A DNA stretch of 64,000 nucleotides. It comes from Symsagittifera roscoffensis (taxonomy: Eukaryota > Xenacoelomorpha > Acoela > Convolutidae). Within the stretch, counting starts at the first letter, position 1. Each line of letters starts with the position of its first letter. The stretch is taken from positions 48,435,220 through 48,499,219 of the forward strand of contig NC_087063.1 in assembly GCF_963678635.1 (NCBI RefSeq). The letters run 5' to 3'. Made by a program: the position numbers and the translations under genes. This document shows positions 35,728 to 46,200 of this stretch, one piece after another. The notes under the pieces were generated by a model. That model did not search any database and was not told where the DNA came from. It saw only the letters and a list, made by a program, of their open reading frames with translations.

Positions 35728-37055
35728 TGTGCCATTCTGCCAGATTGACACAGCGCAACCTTCCGGCGACACGAGAAAAAAACGAATAAAGGCCTTAGGA
35801 ACGAAAAAGTATTGCGAAGGAGGGTAGGAACATTCTAGAATTTTTATTTTTAAAATTTCGATTGAAGAGTGGATATTTCTCAGAAATACAAAGAAGACGG
35901 CCATTTTGACGAAAAACGACGAAAAAACAGAACAACGCCAAATATTGTTGAAAACGGTCGCACAAGAGACGAGAAATACGAAGCCTCTTATCGTGGCAAT
36001 AACACACGATAAGACTCTTAGCAGTGGAAATTGGTGGAGAAGGAAGCTTCGGTGGGGACGAAATATTCCACGGAACCCTCCCGTGCCACAAATTGGAAGA
36101 GATAAGAACGTTATCTCAGGAAGATTACGGGAGCGGAGTGTGACTTTCGACCAGAATGGACAAAATGCAATCTCTGCAATTTAGTCATTTTTAGCAGCGA
36201 GCCTTCCGAGTTAGTAATTTTGAAGGATTAAGAACGTTATTGGAACGATTGAACAAAACGTGAAGGTTGAAGGATTCGGAAATTGCTAAATTTTAAATTT
36301 TCGAAGTGATTACGTAACATTTCTGAGAAACGTCAGAAACGGCCATTTTGGCAAAAAAGCTGAAAAGCGACAGAATAACGATAGTCGCACTGACGAAAAC
36401 AACGAAGAGTGTGATAGAAAAACAACAGAGAAAAACAGAAGGACGTTCCGAGTTGCAACTATTGTGTCGCTACAATAGTTGCAAGGCCGTTGCAGACAAC
36501 GGTGAAGGGTGGAAGATAGCCTCCCGGATTACGAAGAAATCAAGATTAACGAGCTTGATTCAGTGGATTCAAGAATCCGGAAGGGTTTCGGAACTGAAAC
36601 TTTTATCCTGTTATATGAACTTTTAGCTTCTTGTCATATCCTGATTTGAATTTAATTAACAACTGGATTCTTTTTGATAAGGATGAGAAGCTAGGAGTTA
36701 GGGGAAAGGGTTGATCCATCTTCGATGGAGATGATGATTTTTATCTACTGAACAAAAACAAAAGTAATATAATAAATAGTAGTAGCCCTGTTTTTAGGAG
36801 TGACCTCGTGGTCTGGGGATACTGAGACCCAGCCATGAGCTCACTATTTCTGCATGTAATCTAGTTAATTTGAGTGTTTTGACCGAAGCCGAAAGCAGTA
36901 ACGTTTTTGTCGACCCGATGTTAGAAAAGACCACCAAAAGTACTGGCTTGGTAGAGACGGTGAAAAGCATATAAAGCTCTGTTTAGACGTTAGCCAGTCG
37001 TCTTAGGACTTAGTTTTATTTTCCGTCGATATGTATCTTCCGGGCGAATGTTACA
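35728..37055 (+). repeat. LTR of mini-element unit 2 (1,328 bp)
   Basis: Almost identical to 32655-33982. Internal features are at +3073: palindrome 36453-36484, hairpin 36715-36729. Confidence 0.9.
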
Positions 37056-37067
37056 TACATGTTTTTA

Positions 37068-37082
37068 TGGCGCTCCTGGGTG
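37068..37082 (+). promoter_or_regulatory. Primer-binding site, mini-element unit 2
   Basis: TGGCGCTCCTGGGTG, as in unit 1. Confidence 0.75.
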
Positions 37083-37972
37083 TTATTCTTTTTTAACATC
37101 ATGACCGGCAGAACCGTTAACGAGCAATCCGCGCCGAGCGGATGCTCACATTAACGCCCTTAATAGGCCTAAACCGCCGGGGCGGAAGGGTAGTTCGGAA
37201 CGCGGAAGCCTTCCGGATTACCGTGAATAGTTTTTTAACCTAGTTAAGACCGAAAATTCACGAACCAGGAAGGGTGGGGGGATTCGCGCTCCCGTCATTT
37301 CCGGATTGGTCCGTGACCAAAAAACACTTAAAGATATATATAAAACCAAACAAAAAGTAGTATAGTACCCAAGAAAAACAAAAAACATAAAAAATAACCG
37401 AAAAAATCAAAAACAGTAAAAAAGTAAAAAATCAGTAGAAATCATCCCCCCAGACAAGATGTGATCCGACCCTCCCGTTTGTTGTTGATAGATATATTGT
37501 TGTTACAGGCATTTATATCAGTCAGGATTGTTACGATCAGTTTTGTAGCCCGTTTGTGAGGCTTGTACTGTAGGGTTATTTGAGTATTTAAGCACGTTAA
37601 TGATAAGTTGCGCTCAATCCGGAAGGGTCAGCTGATTTGCGCTCAATTCGGAGGGGTCTTGGGAGAAGACTGATCCGGCAAGCAGTACAAGGAGCAACAA
37701 GAAGGGGCTCAACGACAACAACAATCGACTGTTGGGTATCGTTAACAAGTTTTGTATCCCTTTTGGTACAAAAATTAAGATAGCAATCTGTGGGGGGCTC
37801 GACAGTGCTGCACTGTAGTGACCCTTCACCGAACTGCGAATATCCGAGTTAAGCACCTTAATTCGGATATTAAACAAACCCGGAGGGGTATAGTATTACT
37901 AATATTTTTACTTATATAGCCTATATTAATAGTCTTATATCGTTTTTCAGTCAAAAACAACGAAAACAGACC

Positions 37973-38672
37973 GGAGAAAGTCCTGGAGTACAGCGAAGCT
38001 GAAGATCAGGATGGAGAAGCGATGGAGTGAAGATGGAGTGTCGAAGAGAACAAGTGAAGACGTGAGCAAGAAGAGAAGAGAAGGGGAAAAAACTTGATTG
38101 TCTTTGTGTGTTAAAACTTGAACCAATTAACCAAGTTTTGATTATTGAACTTGTTAAACTTTTTGTTTTGATTTAGTTTGGTCAAACCAAACTTTGAAAA
38201 TTGTTACAATTATTAAAATTGTTGAAAGAGAATTTTAGTTGTACTATTTATGTATATATATAGAACATAGGTGAGTATATTTACCTATTTAAACATGACT
38301 GAAGTCTTAACCTGTGTAAGACACAATTTCACTGTGTGGCGACATGGTAAGTTTGAGTAAACTCGCTCGAGAGGGTGAGTAACTCAATAACTTTCCTAGC
38401 CACAGAGTTTCTTAGTTTTAATATTGAAAGGACCGCATAAATAACTGATTATACTTGGTGGGTGACGTTAAGTTAATTTTAATGGGTGCTTGGCCGTGCC
38501 ACGTCCCACTTTTTAATCACAAAGAGCGAAAAGAAGTTTTATGGCAAGACGACGGAAGTAGCCAGAAAAGAAATTTTATCTAGGACACTCCTCATGGTGC
38601 AAATTTTGTGAAAATGTTGAAAGGCAGTGAAATGTAGTATGATGCCATTTGTGAATACGTAGTGAGTTGAGG
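37973..38672 (+). repeat. Third mini-element unit, partial
   Basis: ORF2 tail and part of the 3' UTR, cut off by the gap before the expected polypurine tract and LTR. The missing LTR is expected inside the gap. The gap's true size is therefore probably not 200 bases. Confidence 0.85.
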
Positions 38673-38872
38673 NNNNNNNNNNNNNNNNNNNNNNNNNNNN
38701 NNNNNNNNNNNNNNNNNNNNNNNNNNNNNNNNNNNNNNNNNNNNNNNNNNNNNNNNNNNNNNNNNNNNNNNNNNNNNNNNNNNNNNNNNNNNNNNNNNNN
38801 NNNNNNNNNNNNNNNNNNNNNNNNNNNNNNNNNNNNNNNNNNNNNNNNNNNNNNNNNNNNNNNNNNNNNNNN
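38673..38872. other. Assembly gap (200 N)
   Basis: Exactly 200 N. The right edge coincides with the outer end of the C 3' LTR. ORFs reported across it are meaningless. Confidence 1.
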
Positions 38873-39161
38873 TGTAACATTCGTCTACTGCAGTCACACA
38901 TGAGGCTTAAGAAAAATAGGCCCTATAACCACTGGCTCAAGGGTCAGGGACACTATCTCTTGTGTTTTTCTACCTCAAGAACGGTCGGAGCCAGTTCGGT
39001 TCGTTTGTGACATGAGACTACGACCCGTTACAGCTTAAAGGCTACTACTAAAATATCCCCCCACTCTAGAATTAGAAACGTCCCCATACTTAGGTCTCTA
39101 GATACCCAAAATACATGAACGCCGTTAAAAACCGGGTTGGAACAATCCGTTAAGTTGCTTT

Positions 39162-39203
39162 TTTATTAGACAGTGGAACTTTGATCCATTTCAGATGGAT
39201 CAA
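39162..39203 (-). promoter_or_regulatory. LTR hairpin and poly(A) signal, copy C
   Basis: Perfect 9-bp hairpin TTGATCCAT / ATGGATCAA (39181-39203), followed in element orientation by AATAAA at 39167-39162. Repeated at about 61235-61276 in the 5' LTR. Confidence 0.6.
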
Positions 39204-39562
39204 CCTAAAACTCGCCTTACCTCAACATAACAATCATAAAACACACTCTAGGAATTTAAATTTGTACTCACATAGTAGCACGCTCAAGAAGTGGGAAATA
39301 ATCCAGTCGGTAGTTAACTCAAGAATTAAATAACGTAACTAAATGAGTCTAATGTTTTATAGTTTTAACAATGAGAACGAGTTTATACTCTAGACAATAG
39401 TTTTCTTGTGAACCATTAGGACACTCAAGCTGTCCACCTTTCCACCGAAGGTTCACTCTAGTCCAGTTCCGAATAATACTCCAGTCGCTATAATCCAATT
39501 CGAGGGAATGCTCTCGTCTCTGTCACAGATGGGACAGCTCTACTCTCGATTATTATAGTGAT

Positions 39563-39585
39563 GGAAATTGCGAATAGCAATTTCC
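39563..39585. repeat. 9-bp inverted repeat in LTR C
   Basis: GGAAATTGC and GCAATTTCC around a 5-nt spacer. The sequence differs from the A/B palindrome but it takes a comparable place in U3. Copy at 61636-61658. Confidence 0.85.
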
Positions 39586-39791
39586 TACTGCTTTTTCTTA
39601 CAACTTTCCCGCGTGTGCGACTCAATTGTTCTGAAATTGTTCTCACTTCTTTTTCTAATTTTCAGTTCTCGCGAGAAAATCGTGCATGACAGGTTCCATT
39701 CGAAATTTTGAAAAATTAAATTTCACTCCAAAATCAAGTGTTTTTTTTGCTCCTCTCAAGGTCAAACTTCCAAATATGACCGACTGGCACA

Positions 39792-39804
39792 TACTCCCCG
39801 GACT
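39792..39804 (-). promoter_or_regulatory. Polypurine tract of copy C
   Basis: AGTCCGGGGAGTA lies directly before the 3' LTR (TGTGCC) in element orientation. Same core as A and B. Confidence 0.8.
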
Positions 39805-40221
39805 CGAGATCGATGTCCTCATCGCGCGCTGTCTTCTGCCAGTGAGTCCCAGAAAAACCGAGTGTTGCTCAAGATACAGTGCCAGTGGTCATTTACAGAA
39901 GTTTGCAGCAGATTTAAGCTTATCTACACCCCAAAATTCACAGCCATTTAAAATTTTCACACTATTGCTAAACAGCAACCAAAATCTGCATACACCTGCA
40001 CCCTTGAATTTTCGCTTTTCAAGCCAATCATTTTAAAATCTCTTTTGTCCTATTCAATCAGGAAATTGTCATGCAGCAATTCGATTTATATAATAAATAT
40101 AGTATATTAGTAACAATATTTGCTTTGTTAAAATTTCTTTTTCGTGAATCCAAGTTTCACTCGGATCCACGCTCAAGCCCCCCTTCCCTCTCAAGACTCA
40201 AGATCCATCCGATTTGCCCAT
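39805..40221 (-). other. 3' untranslated region of copy C
   Basis: About 0.4 kb, AT-rich, no gene. Shorter than in A and B, and I do not find the A/B stem here. Confidence 0.7.
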
Positions 40222-43200
40222 TCATCTCGTACTCTTCGCCTTGGAGGTACTGCATCCTGAAGTGCTAGATGCGGCAAACTGTCTCAACAGTTCCTCTTCA
40301 TCATCGGAACTAATCACAATCTCCTCCCAAGCCTTCAGCTGTTCATAGGATCGCATCCATTCTCTCTGCTCCTGCAACCTCTTTGCTTGGTTGAGTAGTG
40401 CCTTCACCCTAGCTTCTCGGTTCAAGCAAAAGGAGTTGTGCAGGCTCAAGCTCACGTTCTTCGCCAGGTCTTCCTCTAGTATCGACTCCCTCGCTTTGGT
40501 ATTGTCTCTAGACATCTTACCCACTCTTTTCCATCCTGTCGTGATCGCATTACGATGGGTTAGCAGGGGTCTCTTGAAAGCTTCCGGCCCAATCTCGGCC
40601 TGGAACTGTCGATACTCTTTTTGATGTTTTCTCATGTGATCTTTCGTTGTCATGTACAACCAAGACGTCAGTGTCGCCCGAAACCATGGAAAGTACCTCA
40701 AGCGACTCCATACGTGCCTGACTTCCGTCGGTATGGCGAATACTTTGCACGCAGTCTCAAACAACTCGAGTCTCCTGCTGTAGTCTATCGCGTATATTGA
40801 CTCAGCCGTTGGCGTCGTCGCCTCCCGATACTTCGTTATATTCTCTTCTATCCATCTCAGAGCTAACATCGTACTCACTACTAAGAGCGTCACCTTCTGC
40901 CGGTGATCCGGTAGTCCGATCGACCGAATCTCTTCCACATCCCACACCAGGCAAAGGTTCTTGTGATCTGGATACCACACCGTTTGTGCCAAACAGTGGC
41001 ATGGGCATTCCCCATGAGAGATCTCAATGCTCCTGAGATTACGCTCCCCTGAGGCTTCCAAGAGAGGCTCAAGCTCCATCATTTTCTCGTGCATCGTGTC
41101 GTTATCTTCCAGGTTCGGAGTACTTCCCACAGGTTTTCCGATCACGTTTTGTCTCTCGTGATCGCTTGTGTTTTCTCTTTCCAACTTCAGAAGATCTTCT
41201 CCCCAGATTTCGCTTAAGTCATCTCTCAATTCTTTTGGTACTGTCCCTTTGATTTTTCTCAACAACTTGTGCGAGTGATGCGACATCCGAGCCAACCTCA
41301 CGCACTTGGGCACTGAGAAGGCCTTGTCCACCAGTATTCTCTGGCTGGACACTTCCACCATCGCCATGTGTAGCGGGTAGTGACTTCCGCACAAGTTGGC
41401 CATCATTGACCCTATCAGCGATTTCGCGTTCAATGGCAAGCCATAAGCTTCGCTCATGGGAAATCCCATTTCCGCCTCAAGACCAACCTTCCAGCTCCGG
41501 ATGTGTTTTTGAGTCACCTGCAACACCCCGGGCCATGATTCTACGCTCAACGCCGTCACTAAATGATGTTCAGATTCCAGTCTCTCCAGTGCCTGCAGAC
41601 CACACATTCTCGAGAAGAATCCGAGAGCTGTCGCTATATTCACCGTGGTTCTCGCGTAACATTCCGCTATTATTTGCACTTCACTTTTCTCCCTTTCTGT
41701 GATGTCTTCGAACCAAGTGACCAGGTCTTCTTTTTGAAACGACAGTATTCTGACGCATGACCGTCCATCGCAGATGTGCTCTCCGTTCCCACACGTCGAA
41801 TCCAGACAGCTACCCGGCTCCAATTTCTTTGCTGACCCGGGGTCGCTCGTCCTTTCGCTTGGCTCTTGCATCTGGGGCGTGATTAGCTTATGTAGCACAC
41901 TCAACTTCGCCAGATCTTCATCTTCCGTTGGTGCTAACCTCACTCGCTCGGTGGTTTCCTCGATTAGACTCGCATGGGGATGTGGACACCAGGAGGGTCT
42001 TAGTAGCTTCCATATCACTCCCAAGTTCGTGGTTAACAAGCCATTTCCACCGCCCATGTTCACTTCAACTCTCTTGTTTGAGCGCGGTATGCTTATCACC
42101 TCTGGTGTTTTCTCAAGAATCAGGCCCAGGCTCGGCCCCTCTTTTTCCACCGCGTCTATTTCCATTATTCTTTCTGTCCAAAACTTCAGTAGCTCCGCTA
42201 CCTCATGGTTTCTGTGGGCTCCTCCAGCTTCCGAGTCTAAGAAGGGATTGTAGGCTATTCCCATCACTCCAGACACATATTGGTATTCCCCCTTCTCACT
42301 GAGTCTCGAGTACTGTTCTGACGAGGCCAGGTTACGGTGAACATCATGTTCTTCCTCGAACTTCTTATTAGAGAACCTCCGTACCTCGTCCAGCTTTCGA
42401 TGGTTCTCTAAGGATAGTCTGGAACCATCTTCTTTCTCTATTCCTGTACTCTGATATACGTTCAAGATGATCGTTGAGACTCTTTTCTCCATGGTTTTAC
42501 TTCCACTTGCTCTCTGGTGGCATGCCAGGATGGTGCTATCAGACATCATTGACATTATCCATCTCAAGAAACATGTGGCATCTTTTCTTCTAGCCAGGCT
42601 CAAGCCTGAATTGTCCCTGGCCACGTGTTGCATCAGTGCCTGATACACCTCTAGCTTCTTGCTTCCCAACTTCAGCCTGTCATACGAGGTCAATGTCTCC
42701 AACTCTATTCCCACCAGACTCCAGGTGAACATTAATTGTCCCGCAGTTCTAACGAAGGGATTCGCCATTAGTGGCGGTGCTGATGAGGATGTCCTCATCG
42801 CCTCTTCAAAATGATCCTTCAACAAACTCTGCCAGGACCTCTTCAGATGACTTGCCATCTCTATCTTATTAACCTCGGCTTTTTGCTGGGTGGCCCAATT
42901 GCGCCGCTTGCGAGCTATTCCACTGTCCAACTTCTTCAAGCAGTCCTCCATTTCCTTCAATGTTTCGAGGGCCACCCACCACGTCCGGGAAGTGTTCCTC
43001 GTCTTGTTCCTCTCCAATGGATCACTCGTCACTTGTTTGCCCATGTCCTGATGTGCCTTCGAGATCCATTCTTTGCCGATCTCCACTTCCCCTACCTGTC
43101 CGTTCGTTGAACCTCTCTTCACGTTTATCTTCTGAGGCTTGAAGTCTTCTTCTGACGTCGAACTGGCGGAAACCTCTATTTCCTTTTCTACTTCAAGTGG

Positions 43201-46200
43201 TTTCCTGAGCTCCGAGCTGTTCTTGTATGCCGCCGTCTTGCATCGAGCCAAAACGATGGGCGCCGTCTCTCTCAAGTTTCCTTCCGAAACAGCATCCACT
43301 GAAGGACTACCCCATCCTTCCACTTCTCTCTTCCTCTTGCGAGTCTTCACATCTCTGCTCGAGGGTGTTGTGGCTATCATCATTGATTCGACCTCTCCAT
43401 CCACTCCTTCCAACTCTTGCCTCCCACCTGCTCGAGCCTTAAGGATATTAGTACTTTTAATCATATTACTAGTCTCAACCTTATCCCTTTTTATATCATC
43501 AACCATTTTATCCACAGCTTTTTGTTTCAGAGTAGAGCTGTCCTCACATTTCTCTTTTCTAGTCTTCGATCGTGCGTTCCTCAGCTCCACTAGCTTGTTC
43601 AGCAGCTCTTTTCTTGCTTTCTCATCCAGGCCCGTTCCTATCAGGAGCGGTTCCCCGAATCTCACTACTGCGTCCCACAGTTCCTTCTTGAACTTGTCCA
43701 GCGTCGTCTCGCTGCCCACTTCTCGATTGAATTCCTCCAGGAATTCCTGCCAAGCGTCATCCTCGAGAGATCCCAAGAATATGTCCCTATTCCCTTCGAA
43801 CGTGTTCTTCTCCCTTTCCTCCGAGCTCAAGAGTAACATCCCCATATTGAAGGTCTCACCTGCCAATGGCAACTCTAGGTTCTTCCGCGGGGACGGGTTC
43901 AGAGGTGGGGTGGCAGTATCTGTCCAATTCTCTTCGCTCAAGTCTTTCAACAGCTCTTGAGTGGTGAGTTCCTCCCCTGATGGCCCTGGTTCAGGCGTAT
44001 TCCCCACCTCCATGTCTTCTCCAGCTTCACTGAGAGTTTCATCCATACTCTCTTCCTCTGATTCATTTCTTCTTCGCTCGAGAATTCTTTTGAATCGATC
44101 CTCAACGGGTCCACTCCTCTTGTCTCCAGGCGTGTCTACAGACAGGGGTGACGGTGTCGTAGGATCCAGCTTTTTATATTCCGTCAGGGCTACATGCAGT
44201 TGACCTGCTGCATCTAGTTCTGTTCCCTCCTGTGTCACTTCTACTTGTTCCAAGCCATAGGGTGCCTTGTATTTTCTCGTGGCAAATTTCATTTCGTCCA
44301 CCAATGCGACGTGCCCCTCCATCACGATCATCCTGCCATCATCCCATATGGGTAGCATATTCTCAAGTCCTTCCTTCTCAAGAGTCCTCAAGACTTTCCG
44401 CACTTCATATCCAGGGGGCTGCGAACCTCTACTCTTTTTCGCTTGCGTCGTCCACGAATTTACCTTCATCTCGCTGGTGTGGAAGTAGACTACCGCCGTG
44501 TAGCCGATGAACAGGGGATCCCAGCCATCCGTGAAATGCCTCTGCGTTTCCTCCGTCATCATCTTCGCCATTATGGAGGGAACCACCAAGGGACTATTCA
44601 TTCCCAAGGTCATCCTCCTGACTGTCGGGAACTCAGGCATGGTGGCTGGTAGGATTTCTTTCTCCATTATGGCCTCCAGCTCCCTCTTGACTAGTGCAAA
44701 GCACTCCTTCCAGGCGGGGATTCTCAAGACTTCTCGTCCGTCGGCCGTCAATGGGTTTAGGTTCCAAAACTTTGGATACATTTCAATGGGGCCCTCTCGC
44801 TTGCCTCCCATTCTACATTGCTTTTGTCCCCTGAAGTTGCACACCATCATCTCGGCATCTTTCACTTTTCCGAAGAGTACCGTGTTGCTCATACGCGCCC
44901 TGAGCACTTCCTGCTGACACCAATTCAGCGCTGTACCATCCAGTACGCTGATGAGACTCAAGTGCGTCACCGAGTGACGATACGTTATCACCAGGGGATC
45001 TGGAAACGCGTACGTCACTGCTGGACCATAGATGCAGGTCACCACCTCCTCTAGACCCCGGATTATCCCCATTGGGTCCGACCTCATTGCCAGACACAGG
45101 TCCGTCAACAGAGGCATCCCTCTGTTCGCCTTCTCCCATTCTTCTCTCGAGGTTGGGTTCTCATCTTCACCCGTCATGTATCGATTCTGCATCATGAGGT
45201 ATTGCACCAGCAGTGTCTTCAACCCTGCGGCACACTTGTAGGAGCTGGTTTCAATGCTCGTGTGGACTCTCCCCATAGACAGAGGTTCTCCATATTCCAT
45301 TAACCGATGAAACGACACCAATTCCCCATGGGTCAAGAGTACTAGTGCCAGATACCCATCAACTCGAAGTGTCTCCACTCCTCGACTAAACATGTATGCT
45401 GGGCCCATGTTGAACAAGTATCTGGGGTAAACCAAATACAGGGCCAAGAGCAGGCTGATGGACATGCCCAGTATCTCCTGTACGAAGGCTCCGAAGATAG
45501 TCGCCGTGGTGCCGAACACTCCTGCCAAGAATTCTTTCTCCCAGCAAGGACTCAAGAACTTGAGAATCTCGTAATCTCTCCTAGTCTTCAATTCGCCGTT
45601 GGCGTGCTCTCTCCAAAATCCTCCAATCGTCACTTCATTGGCGGCCGAGACAAATCTAGCCACCGTCATGTCTCTCGTTTCAGCTAGCTCCAGTTGCTTC
45701 TCTAGAAAACTCCAGATTTGTTTCACGAGGAGTGGTGCTTCCTCCCTCGTTTTATTCGTGACGTTCTCCAGCCTTGGTGTCAGGAATGGCCACCAGACAT
45801 ACTCTTGAGTCAAGCGATATTTCATCGATTCTAACTGTTTCTCCGTCTCGACCACATTTCTTCTCTCGTTGCTGGGACCTCTAGACCTGCTGGTGGAATT
45901 TGCGACTTTCACATCCATACCCCGGAACCACAGGCTGGCCGTCAACTGGTTTATCGCCGGGTGGTCGTCCCCGATGACTGGGCTGAACTTGAGTTGTCTA
46001 GCAAAGTTCGATACCTCTAGCAAGAGTACCTCATCCAATACAATCAGGACGTCGGCCAGTCCGTAAAAGCCCCTCAGTGCATGAGATATGTCAGCCCATG
46101 CCGCCGGCAATTCTGATTTGTAAAGCCTCAAGTTCGATGGCTCCAGCTCTCGATTGGGGGCTGCCATCAGAATCCGCCATTCACTCCCTTCTGCTATCAG

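Larger units (their letters stand above)
31827..38672 (+). repeat. Tandem array of 3,073-bp mini-element units
   Basis: Unit 1 is 31827-34899, unit 2 is 34900-37972, and a third partial unit is 37973-38672, cut by the gap. Each unit runs: the last ~19 codons of ORF2, 3' UTR, polypurine tract, 1,328-bp LTR, primer-binding site, ~0.9 kb leader. Units differ by only a few bases (for example 31840 A/G, GAGTCTGATAG versus GAGTGTGATAG near 33347/36420, and GCGTGG versus GCTTGG in the 3' UTR). Gag-Pol and nearly all of ORF2 are deleted between leader and ORF2 end. Either a recent amplification or an assembly effect. Confidence 0.9.
38873..39791 (-). repeat. 3' LTR of copy C (919 bp)
   Basis: Near-identical to 60946-61865. 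In element orientation it starts TGTGCCAGTC and ends GAATGTTACA. It holds a 9-bp palindrome (39563-39585), a 9-bp hairpin (39181-39203) and an AATAAA (39162-39167, minus). Confidence 0.95.

Noticed and set aside
38539-38903. ORFs spanning the N run
   Set aside because: They consist mostly of unknown bases.
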